Positions 1 through 5,773 of a stretch of DNA of 11,727 nucleotides are shown here, one piece after another. Source of the DNA: an uncultured Lachnospiraceae bacterium (GTDB taxonomy: Bacteria; Bacillota; Clostridia; Lachnospirales; Lachnospiraceae). Each line of letters begins with the position of its first letter. The stretch's first letter is position 1. Made by a program: the position numbers and the translations under genes. The stretch covers positions 1-11,727 of the forward strand of contig CAJURU010000023.1 of assembly GCA_910588845.1 (NCBI GenBank). The letters run 5' to 3'. The notes beneath the pieces were generated by a model that did no database searches, was not told where the DNA came from, and worked only from the letters and a program-made list of their open reading frames with translations.

Positions 1-965
1 TCGGAAAGAAAATGACCGTCTGCGAGCTTTACGCGAAGCAGAACCGCCACCGGGGAAATGTAAGGCACAACACCACAAAGGGGCGCGAACGGCTGATGAA
101 GCTGCTGGAAGCGGATAAACTTGGTTCCTGCCCCATTGATAGTGTGAAGCTGTCCGACGCGAAAGAATGGGCGTTGCGCATGAAAGAAAAGGGAATATCC
201 TATAAGACCATAAGCAATGACAAGCGTTCTCTGAAAGCTGCTTTTTACACAGCGATACAGGACGACTGTATAAGGAAAAACCCCTTTGACTTCCAGCTAA
301 ACACCGTGATCGAGGACGACACAGAGCCGAAAGTACCCCTCACAGGAGAACAGGAAGAAAGCCTTTTATCCTTTATGCAAAGTGATAGCGTCTATCAGAA
401 ATACCGTGACGAAGTTATCATACTGCTGGGGACAGGGCTTAGGATTTCCGAACTCTGCGGGCTGACTGAAACCGACCTTGACTTTGAAAACCGGGTAATC
501 AATGTAGACCACCAGCTTTTACGGAGCGCGGAAACAGGCTACTACATAGAGAAGCCCAAAACGCAGAGCGGTATCAGACAAATTCCAATGAGTGAAAAAG
601 TGTATGAAGCGTTGGGGCGCGTGTTGGAGAACCGCAAGGGAGCGAAGCAGATCACCATTGACGGTTACAGCAATTTCCTTTTCCTCAACCGGGACGGTTG
701 CCCGAAAACGAATGTGAACTATGCGACCATGTTCCGGGGGCTTGCGAAGAAGTACAACAAGTGCCATGAGGAAGCCTTACCCAAAGTAATGACACCCCAC
801 ACCCTGCGCCATACGTTCTGCACCAACTTAGCCAATGCGGGCATGAACCCGAAAGCGTTACAGTATATCATGGGACATTCCAACATCACCATGACGCTGA
901 ACTATTACGCACACGCAACATTCGCTTCCGCAAGGGCTGAAATGGAAAGGCTGATTGCAGCATAG
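1..965 (+). CDS. int: Tn916-family tyrosine integrase, 5' end outside window
   Basis: Site-specific tyrosine recombinase that excises and integrates a conjugative transposon. The reading frame is open to the left edge (first whole codon at base 3, reading GKK before the Met at base 12). In Tn916 Int a very similar GKKM segment lies about 80 residues into the protein, so the N-terminal arm-binding domain is missing only because the window starts late. Numbering from the Met at base 12, a SAM-like core-binding domain spans about 1-95 and the catalytic domain about 105-317. Visible catalytic residues are Arg144 (TGLRISE), a Lys in KPKTQSG (181-187), His263 and Arg266 (HTLRH), His289 (MGHSN) and the nucleophile Tyr298 or Tyr299 (NYYAH). 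The catalytic domain is complete and probably active. In Tn916 int is the last gene before the right end, which matches the terminal repeats and broken host gene just downstream. Family assignment is very secure; the exact element is not determined. Confidence 0.95.
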   Translation, partial: GKKMTVCELYAKQNRHRGNVRHNTTKGRERLMKLLEADKLGSCPIDSVKLSDAKEWALRMKEKGISYKTISNDKRSLKAAFYTAIQDDCIRKNPFDFQLNTVIEDDTEPKVPLTGEQEESLLSFMQSDSVYQKYRDEVIILLGTGLRISELCGLTETDLDFENRVINVDHQLLRSAETGYYIEKPKTQSGIRQIPMSEKVYEALGRVLENRKGAKQITIDGYSNFLFLNRDGCPKTNVNYATMFRGLAKKYNKCHEEALPKVMTPHTLRHTFCTNLANAGMNPKALQYIMGHSNITMTLNYYAHATFASARAEMERLIAA

Positions 966-976
966 CCGCAGACGGA

Positions 977-997
977 TTTACTACTTCTTTTACTACC
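977..997 (+). repeat. Paired TTTACTAC repeats, candidate integrase arm-binding site
   Basis: TTTACTAC occurs at 977-984 and again at 989-996, 12 bases apart, starting 11 bases after the integrase stop. Tn916 Int binds short DR2 direct repeats near both element ends through its N-terminal domain. The position and the similar pyrimidine-rich sequence suggest the equivalent arm sites. The repeat is seen directly; the binding role is inferred. Confidence 0.5.
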
Positions 998-1030
998 ATT
1001 GAGAGGGAAAACCTAAGAGGTTATGAGGGT

Positions 1031-1107
1031 ATATAAGAACTTCTCCCCATATCTAAAATGCCGGGAAAGCCCGAAAATACGGGCTATACCGACATATAAG
1101 AACTTCT
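1031..1107. repeat. Direct repeat ATATAAGAACTTCT (two copies) flanking a hairpin at the element end
   Basis: A 14-base sequence, ATATAAGAACTTCT, is present at 1031-1044 and identically at 1094-1107, 63 bases apart. Each copy contains the small palindrome AGAA-C-TTCT. Between them lies an inverted repeat: AGCCCG (1068-1073), loop AAAATA, CGGGCT (1080-1085). An alternative shorter pairing of CGGG at 1062-1065 with CCCG at 1070-1073 would compete with it. No T-tract follows, so a terminator is unlikely. The position between int and the junction with host DNA suggests protein-binding sites at the recombining end, for example for Int, Xis or a host factor; this role is inferred. Confidence 0.6.
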
Positions 1108-1136
1108 AAAGAGATAATCTAAATTCACCATAAATT
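1105..1136. mobile_element. Right (int-side) boundary of a Tn916-like integrative element
   Basis: On the minus strand, similarity to an ECF sigma factor holds from the start codon at 1228 to about codon 32 (1133) and then breaks down into a stop at 1106-1108. To the left lie element-type repeats and the integrase. The junction sequence around 1131-1150 is A/T rich (AAATTTTAAAGCAAAATTTG on the plus strand), as expected for Tn916-family insertion sites, which favour T-rich/A-rich flanks. The exact boundary and any 6-base coupling sequence cannot be fixed without the other end or an empty site. The rest of the element lies left of the window. Confidence 0.6.
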
Positions 1137-1228
1137 TTAAAGCAAAATTTGTTATATTTTTTGTCGAGCTCTCCAATCGCAGCTTCTTCCCTGTCCCAAA
1201 ACATCTGGATGATCTGCTTGTCTTCCAT
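1106..1228 (-). pseudogene. 5' fragment of an ECF sigma-70 factor gene, truncated by the element
   Basis: The minus-strand ATG at 1226-1228 opens a 40-codon frame beginning MEDKQIIQMFWDREEAAIGE and continuing LDKKYNKFCFKI, ending at TAG (1106-1108). The first ~32 residues match the start of a large group of clostridial ECF-type RNA polymerase sigma factors, which begin M-x-D-x-x-I-I, have an acidic/aromatic stretch and then a KYxxxC helix in region 2. Family members continue with an AYNIL-like segment and run to about 160-190 residues; here the sequence changes at codons 33-40 and stops. A ribosome binding site (AGAGGA) lies about 8-10 bases upstream of the ATG, so the start is intact. The remainder is expected on the far side of the integrative element, left of the window. 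The fragment would not work as a sigma factor. Recognition rests on a short stretch. Confidence 0.65.
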
Positions 1229-1266
1229 TTTTGTGTTCCTCTTTCTTTTGTTTTTAGTGCAACAAC

Positions 1267-1282
1267 CAGTAAGCGCTTACAT
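1267..1282 (-). promoter_or_regulatory. Candidate CcpA-binding cre site upstream of the broken sigma gene
   Basis: The minus strand reads ATGTAAGCGCTTACTG, containing a perfect 12-base palindrome, GTAAGCGCTTAC (1269-1280). It matches the low-GC Gram-positive cre consensus WTGNAANCGNWNNCWW at every position except the last. It lies about 40 bases upstream of the sigma factor ATG. A weak promoter can be drawn just upstream on the same strand: GTGACG (1314-1309), a 17-base spacer and AATATT (1291-1286). If that promoter is used, the cre would overlap the start point and carbon catabolite repression would be expected. The match is seen directly; CcpA control is inferred. Confidence 0.6.
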
Positions 1283-1331
1283 AAGAATATTCGTATTATT
1301 AAGGCGGGCGTCACGGATCTTTTGTGGGAAT

Positions 1332-2240
1332 TTAAGATAGGCTCATATTTCTTATTTCAATTCTCCCGCCAATAGTATCTTTCCTCCTCAGTAAAAATTT
1401 AATTTCTTTTAACGCTTGCCATTCAGATATTCCTCCGGCAAATTCAGACAACGATATGCTATAATTTTCCCAATCTGCCGATGTAGGCACCGTCATGCGA
1501 ACGTCTCTGTTCTTTAACCTGCACTCTACTTCCACACTGCATATGGTATCAGAGGCCTTCAGGTCAAATACCAGCTTTTTCTCTGTCTTATACAAATAGC
1601 TTACATCCAGTTCTTCTGTAAATATTACAATCGAACATATTTCAGCTTTTGTTTTGCTAAAGTCAATCTGGGAACAAATTTTATTTTTTGCTTTATCATA
1701 TTTTACTGTACATCCATAGTGTTCAAATTCTCCAATGCAAAAACCTTCGCATTCTTTTAAATTAATATCAATAACTCCCATATCTATTTTCACATTGTGA
1801 ATCTGCCTGATAAATTCGTCTCTTTTTCTTTCCCAATTCCTATGCTTTTCTATATGTAAAAGATTGGACATCTCCTCTCGGAATTGGTTTAAATCTTCTT
1901 TCAGGTTCTGTAATTCCCTTTCTGAATGATATTGTAATGAAACGCCCCTTTTGCCAGGGTTAATTGCCCCCTTTATCTTTGAAAATTCAAAATCAGGCAA
2001 TAGAAACGTAAAATAATCTTTCTGTTTCATCCATACGGCTCCCATCTCATTCAAACATGCCGCGCTGGAATAATAATTGTCCGATAACATAAAAATAGGA
2101 ATTACTTCTTCTGAATCTAATAAATCGCGCAAATACGCATAAATATCCTCCTTGATCGGCACTCCAATTTCAGAAATCGAACTGCAAAACATATACTTCT
2201 CAGAGATACCCATTTCTTTTAATAGGCGACTATTGAACAC
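1332..2240 (-). CDS. TIR-domain protein with C-terminal beta-sandwich domain, possibly N-terminally decayed
   Basis: Probable TIR-family effector; many bacterial TIR domains cleave NAD+ in antiphage defence, but activity here is unproven. Residues 1-130 (GTG start) carry the TIR core: MFCSSISEIGVPIKEDI, then IPIFMLSDNYYSSAACLNEM, with Glu65 of CLNE at the usual catalytic position, then LLPDFEF and KGAINP. A charged helix follows (about 108-150), then a beta-rich C-terminal domain (about 150-302). Its DWENYSISLSEF...LKEIKFLL...GRIEIRNMSL pattern resembles carbohydrate-binding or galactose-binding-like jelly rolls. Oddly, the usual first strand and helix (hFISHSS type) are absent, and the frame is closed upstream by TGA at 2247-2249. 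The GTG has no clear ribosome binding site, and neither does the internal ATG at 2213. The gene may therefore be 5'-truncated or frameshifted. It is visibly more AT rich than its neighbours, suggesting transfer. No terminator is seen before the sigma fragment promoter. Confidence 0.7.
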   Translation of the reverse strand: MFNSRLLKEMGISEKYMFCSSISEIGVPIKEDIYAYLRDLLDSEEVIPIFMLSDNYYSSAACLNEMGAVWMKQKDYFTFLLPDFEFSKIKGAINPGKRGVSLQYHSERELQNLKEDLNQFREEMSNLLHIEKHRNWERKRDEFIRQIHNVKIDMGVIDINLKECEGFCIGEFEHYGCTVKYDKAKNKICSQIDFSKTKAEICSIVIFTEELDVSYLYKTEKKLVFDLKASDTICSVEVECRLKNRDVRMTVPTSADWENYSISLSEFAGGISEWQALKEIKFLLRRKDTIGGRIEIRNMSLS

Positions 2241-2321
2241 AGAATATCATTCTAAATTGTATAGTCACAAATATTCTACCATAACCTACAATATCTGCCA
2301 CTATTTTCCAGGCAATATTTC

Positions 2322-2361
2322 CACAAAATACAACAGGCACCGGACAAGTGCCCAATGCCTG
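2322..2361 (-). terminator. Rho-independent terminator after the potassium channel gene
   Basis: On the minus strand, seven bases past the channel stop, CAGGCA (2361-2356) pairs with TGCCTG (2339-2334). An inner GGGCA/TGTCC pairing includes one G-U wobble. A T-rich run, TTGTATTTTG, follows. It would end the ion-transport operon before the TIR gene, implying that the TIR gene has its own promoter. The T-tract is interrupted, so strength is uncertain. Confidence 0.6.
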
Positions 2362-2367
2362 CTCGTT

Positions 2368-2820
2368 TCACTTATTAAATTTATCCCTCTCAAACTCCCG
2401 CACCCTCTGCGAGAGCTGCTCCAATTCCTCCGGCGACAACTCCGGCAGCCGTTCGAGTTTTTCTAAGAAGACAGAAATCGTCTCCTTCTCCCTGATTTTT
2501 AAATACTCCATATAGTAGCTGACGACAACGCCCGGAACCATGGCCGTCATTAGAATTCCATACGCAGCTACAAGCGCCGTGATAACGCGCCCGATGCTTG
2601 TGGCTACGCAAAGATCACCGAAGCCAATGGTGGTTGCGGCGACAAAACAATACCAAAGCCCATCCCCGAACGTCTCAATTCCCGGGTCGCACAAAGCCAG
2701 CAAGGCTGCCGCCGCGCAGAGAAATAATAGAAAGCTTATGAATATTTTTAAAGTGCCGGTCCGCTTTAAGACTCTATAGCACCGCTTCCACGCTCTCATC
2801 CTCGGCATTTTACTGCTCAT
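2368..2820 (-). CDS. Two-TM potassium channel (KcsA/Ion_trans_2 type)
   Basis: Small pore-loop potassium channel subunit of 150 residues, expected to form a tetramer in the cytoplasmic membrane and pass K+. Membrane segment 1 spans about 24-44. The pore helix runs about 53-63 (GDGLWYCFVAA), followed by the selectivity filter TTIGFGD (63-69), a recognised variant of TVGYGD. Membrane segment 2 is about 76-104. A short charged cytoplasmic tail (105-150, EEL/LSQRV heptad-like) could form a helical bundle; no RCK or nucleotide-binding domain is present. The basic N-terminus fits an inside orientation. Its ATG lies inside the end of the preceding DUF308 gene (11-base overlap), so translation is probably coupled. 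It is the last gene before a likely terminator. The gating signal is unknown. Confidence 0.9.
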   Translation of the reverse strand: MSSKMPRMRAWKRCYRVLKRTGTLKIFISFLLFLCAAAALLALCDPGIETFGDGLWYCFVAATTIGFGDLCVATSIGRVITALVAAYGILMTAMVPGVVVSYYMEYLKIREKETISVFLEKLERLPELSPEELEQLSQRVREFERDKFNK

Positions 2821-3328
2821 TCTGCTGGATGCTGCATGCCATTACAATCATATTGATACCGCTCTCAATGAAATACACACCCACAAGAATTCCTACGGTA
2901 AACGCCATAAGCATGGGATGCATCAGAGAATAGATTCCCACCAGAACCCCGATAATACCAAAGATCATTGTCCAAATCCAGCCTTTGCCCTCAGCAATCT
3001 TCTTCTGCTTGAGAGAGATAAAGATATTTACAACACCCTGTAAGAGGAACCACACCGCCATGATATAAACCAGCATTCCATCGGTCATCAGTTTCAGTCC
3101 CGGCACAACCATTATCACGATTGCCAAAATAAGACTTATAATTCCAAACAAAAACGGTAAGCCGTACTCTTTATCCATAATCGCCCTGACAACGGCTGCG
3201 ATACCATAGATAAGCAGCAGGACTACCAGAAAATACCCCGCCTCCATAAACGTAATCACCGGCGTACAGATGCAGGAAATCCCGCAAATCGCCATAATAA
3301 CACCTAAAATAATAGTAAAGATTTTCAT
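2810..3328 (-). CDS. DUF308/HdeD-like membrane protein
   Basis: A 172-residue, very hydrophobic integral membrane protein with about six predicted membrane helices in three hairpins (roughly 4-24, 29-49, 58-78, 85-107, 119-136, 141-163). Short charged loops such as MDKEYG and KQKKIAEGKG separate them. This repeated-hairpin layout and length match the DUF308/HdeD family, named after the enterobacterial acid-resistance membrane protein; the molecular activity of the family is not settled. The start is supported by a consensus AGGAGG seven bases upstream of the ATG. The 3' end overlaps the potassium channel start by 11 bases. Together with the ClC transporter upstream this suggests a cluster for ion balance or acid/envelope stress, which is inference from context. 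Confidence 0.85.
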   Translation of the reverse strand: MKIFTIILGVIMAICGISCICTPVITFMEAGYFLVVLLLIYGIAAVVRAIMDKEYGLPFLFGIISLILAIVIMVVPGLKLMTDGMLVYIMAVWFLLQGVVNIFISLKQKKIAEGKGWIWTMIFGIIGVLVGIYSLMHPMLMAFTVGILVGVYFIESGINMIVMACSIQQNEQ

Positions 3329-3355
3329 AACACTACCTCCTGAATCGTTATTGAT

Positions 3356-3369
3356 GTGGGCTTGCCCAC
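3356..3369. other. Short inverted repeat between the ClC and DUF308 genes
   Basis: GTGGGC and GCCCAC are separated by TT, giving a six-base GC-rich stem with a two-base loop (or a five-base stem with a four-base loop). It lies in the 101-base gap between the ClC stop and the DUF308 ribosome binding site. No T-tract follows on the minus strand, so it may be an RNA processing or attenuation element, or a protein-binding palindrome, rather than a terminator. Confidence 0.35.
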
Positions 3370-3429
3370 TTTGTTCTTATTGTTCGCCTTTGCAATTCAT
3401 TCATACGCCAACTGCCACTGTTGTCCCCA

Positions 3430-4740
3430 TTATTTGTCTTCCAGCTTATTTGCTTTCGTCCCAATGGATAAAAAGAAACTGCCCGCGGCAGCGGCAAAGA
3501 AAATCCACAAAAACAGCTTCACCGGAAAACAGAGAAACAACAGTACCGTCACCGCTAAAGGCTTTTTCATGATTGCGCCAAGCAGCGCGGCGGTCACAAT
3601 CGCCGCGGCAAAGGCCGCATGTCCGGCCACATCGCCAAATACCAGAGCCGCTTGCCCTGTTGCATTACTGAATCCCAAAATTGCCTGACCCGACAGGCCG
3701 CCAAAGACAAGGATCGCCGCGGCATACCCCAGACACACCCCGGCAAATATAATGGGAAAAAAGTGTCCTCCCTTGAGCCCAGACTGTATACAGACGTTTG
3801 TCAGCAGCACCTTTAAGAGCGCTATACCGGCGAGAAACAGCGGCGCGCAGGCGAAATTCCCGGCAACAAGTTCACCCATCGCCTCCTCGCCGGAAAACAT
3901 CAATACCGGAATTGCCGTTCCCAAAAGTCCCAGGCACAGCCCTCCCACAGTCTCCCTGACGATAGGCGGAAGCTTTGCCACTGTCTTTTCCGTAGCTGTA
4001 TGCGTGAAAAAATAAAACTTCGCCAGCAGACAGCCCAGGAAAATATAGACAATGATCATCAGATAATCAAACAACTCCGGCTGCATATCCGCAAAAGACG
4101 GCAATGCCGAAAGCCCGGCCCCAAACAGTCCCGACAGCAGCAGATAAGCTCCCATGCCCGCGGCGGCGGCCAGCCCATAGAGGAATATCTTCATGGTTCC
4201 CGGAAGTTTTATAATTTCTTTCTCCCGATTTTCCTCTTCCACGGCAAACACGCCAAACAAGGGCGAGCGAAACAGAACGCCCAATGTGACCGCTGCTCCC
4301 ACCTGCGAATATTCCCTGGCATTCTGCCTGGCAAATGAAAGATTATCCCCGACCCAATAACAGAGTCCGACAATCACTCCCGTAAGCCCTGCCTCCGGCC
4401 CGATGCTGCTGCCTAATAGCAGCGGAAATAACGCGCTGAACAAGAGTACGATCATATTAGAGTAATCGTACTTTTTGTCTGTTTTTACTTTCGCCATCAC
4501 GGTATCGAGTTCCTCCGGGTAATCCCCGAATTTCCAACGGAAACAGCCGATAAGAGCTGCTCCTAAGATACATACCGCCACTGTGTAAAACGGCATGGGA
4601 AACTTCGCGGGAATCCACTTCCACAGAAAATCGACGCCCACAGACATCACTTTCAAAAATGCCCAGATAACACTCCCGGCCACAGCCCCCATGATGCCGC
4701 AGAATAATACGAGATATACGTTATTTCTTGTCCTGTTCAT
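3430..4740 (-). CDS. ClC-family chloride channel/transporter lacking the gating glutamate
   Basis: Polytopic membrane protein of 436 residues in the voltage-gated chloride channel (ClC) superfamily, expected to be a dimer moving halide or a related anion. About ten or more hydrophobic helices are visible. Diagnostic segments are GSSIGPEAG (110-118), corresponding to the GREGP loop, and GGHFFPIIFAG (324-334), corresponding to the GGxFxP loop. In classical ClCs the GREGP glutamate (E148 in E. coli ClC-ec1) gates and couples protons. Here that position appears to be Ile113, as in YfeO-like divergent members, so the transport mode may differ. No CBS domains are present at the C-terminus, which is short and charged. 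The ATG is preceded by a strong AAGGAGGAGG. It is the first gene of a minus-strand cluster with DUF308 and potassium channel genes, diverging from the LytTR regulator. Ion specificity cannot be read from the sequence. Confidence 0.88.
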   Translation of the reverse strand: MNRTRNNVYLVLFCGIMGAVAGSVIWAFLKVMSVGVDFLWKWIPAKFPMPFYTVAVCILGAALIGCFRWKFGDYPEELDTVMAKVKTDKKYDYSNMIVLLFSALFPLLLGSSIGPEAGLTGVIVGLCYWVGDNLSFARQNAREYSQVGAAVTLGVLFRSPLFGVFAVEEENREKEIIKLPGTMKIFLYGLAAAAGMGAYLLLSGLFGAGLSALPSFADMQPELFDYLMIIVYIFLGCLLAKFYFFTHTATEKTVAKLPPIVRETVGGLCLGLLGTAIPVLMFSGEEAMGELVAGNFACAPLFLAGIALLKVLLTNVCIQSGLKGGHFFPIIFAGVCLGYAAAILVFGGLSGQAILGFSNATGQAALVFGDVAGHAAFAAAIVTAALLGAIMKKPLAVTVLLFLCFPVKLFLWIFFAAAAGSFFLSIGTKANKLEDK

Positions 4741-5029
4741 TCGCCTCCTCCTTACCCTGATACAACGAATAATAAGTTTCTGATTTATTCACGCAGATTA
4801 CTTAGTATTCGCCATACAAATCCACCGCCTATCTTATCGAAATTATTCTCTTTTGAGCGGATTTACACCAATTATGCATATTCTGCAACAAAAAAGACAT
4901 AATAACTACTTTTTTCATCCCCAAAAAATCCCCAATCATCCCAAAATATAGCATTTTGCAGGAACAAAAGTTACAATTATTTTAATAGATAACCATATAC
5001 GGAAATCGCTATGAAAGGAGTGTAGAAAT
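4741..5029. promoter_or_regulatory. Divergent intergenic region between the ClC cluster and the LytTR regulator
   Basis: A 289-base AT-rich region with no convincing small gene or RNA. It must hold promoters for both directions. Toward the regulator, TTGCAG (4956-4961) followed 18-19 bases later by TTTTAAT (4980-4986) is a possible but weak promoter. Toward ClC no single promoter stands out. Immediately upstream of the regulator, AAAGGAG sits about nine bases before the ATG at 5030. Confidence 0.5.
4917..4945 (+). promoter_or_regulatory. Three phased ATCCC(C)AA direct repeats, candidate regulator-binding site
   Basis: ATCCCCAA at 4917-4924, ATCCCCAA at 4928-4935 and ATCCCAAA at 4938-4945 are spaced 11 and 10 bases, one DNA turn each, so copies 1 and 3 are 21 bases apart. 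LytTR regulators bind pairs of ~9-base direct repeats with about that period, just upstream of a -35 element. Here a TTGCAG follows 11 bases later. Direct autoregulation is inferred; a chance A/C-rich tract is the alternative. Confidence 0.4.
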
Positions 5030-5773
5030 ATGATTCAGCTTGCCATCTGCGATGATGACAAAAGAGATTTAACGAGAACTGCAGAACTTATCAAAGAATG
5101 GCTCTATGAGCCGAACAAGCCGGAAATAAAAATCAAAAAATTTTCCTCTCCTTTCCTGCTCCTTGACGCTGTCTCAGGAGGAGAGACTTTTGACATCTTC
5201 CTGCTTGATATACTGATGCCGGAAATGAGCGGAATTTCCCTGGGAGAACAACTTTCCAATCTGCTGGCTGAACCACTGATTGTCTATCTCTCCTCAAGTT
5301 CAGACTATTACCCGGACGCTTTCCGTCTCTATGCATTTAACTACATCTGCAAGCCTGTGGGCAGGGAACTTCTGTTTCCTGTTCTGGACAAAATTGCCCG
5401 CCGTTTTGAACAGCACAGAGATAACGTATTTCTTTTAAAAACGACGGACGCCATGATACAGATTCCCCTGCACTCCCTCGTCTACGCAGAGCTGCAAGCG
5501 CACGTCTGTCATTTTCATCTGGCAGACGGACGGCATTTAAAAAGCCAATATCTGCGCGCGGGCTTTAATCAGTTCCTGGCGCCGATCTTAGAACTGCCTA
5601 ATTTCATCAAGACACATACTTCTTTTGTGGTAAACCTGAATTATTCCAGCAGTCTGACAAACGGCGCCATGTCCCTGACAACCGGCGCTGTCGTCCCGGT
5701 CGCCCGCTCCTTTAATGCAAGGGTACAGCAAAAATATATCGGCTACTGGCTCAAAGAGGAGGAACACCTATGA
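5030..5773 (+). CDS. LytTR-family response regulator (AgrA/VirR-like)
   Basis: Cytoplasmic two-component response regulator of 247 residues that should bind DNA when phosphorylated. The receiver domain (1-125) has the acidic pocket Asp8-Asp9-Asp10, phosphoacceptor Asp60 (FLLDILMPEMSG), the switch Ser at 88-90 and conserved Lys108 (YICKP). The LytTR DNA-binding domain (about 132-240) shows the usual beta-rich run, with LVYAELQAH, the HLKSQYLR stretch, FIKTHTSFVVNLNY and VPVARS near the end. The start is set by AAAGGAG about nine bases upstream. The stop overlaps the kinase start by four bases (ATGA), so the two form one translationally coupled operon. Such pairs control quorum, bacteriocin, virulence or envelope functions; the targets here are unknown. 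Candidates are its own promoter and the divergent ClC cluster. Confidence 0.93.
   Translation: MIQLAICDDDKRDLTRTAELIKEWLYEPNKPEIKIKKFSSPFLLLDAVSGGETFDIFLLDILMPEMSGISLGEQLSNLLAEPLIVYLSSSSDYYPDAFRLYAFNYICKPVGRELLFPVLDKIARRFEQHRDNVFLLKTTDAMIQIPLHSLVYAELQAHVCHFHLADGRHLKSQYLRAGFNQFLAPILELPNFIKTHTSFVVNLNYSSSLTNGAMSLTTGAVVPVARSFNARVQQKYIGYWLKEEEHL

Noticed and set aside
1068..1085. Rho-independent terminator for the integrase gene
   Set aside because: The AGCCCG/CGGGCT stem is good but neither strand has a T-tract after it, so it is listed only as part of the element-end structure.
1084..1314. Minus-strand 76-codon frame across the sigma start region
   Set aside because: It is in a different frame from the ECF-like peptide and starts without a suitable ribosome binding site; the better-supported frame is the 40-codon one from 1228.
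1149..1340. Plus-strand 63-codon hydrophobic open frame
   Set aside because: It is antisense to the sigma factor fragment and its promoter, with no ribosome binding site; the hydrophobicity follows from the T-rich complement of the purine-rich leader.
4917..4945. Start of a CRISPR-like repeat array
   Set aside because: The units are only eight bases, spaced by two or three bases, with no spacers and no cas genes nearby.
4741..5029. agrD-like autoinducer peptide gene or a small RNA in the divergent region
   Set aside because: No short frame with a ribosome binding site and a cysteine-containing peptide is visible, and no strong folded structure with a terminator was found.
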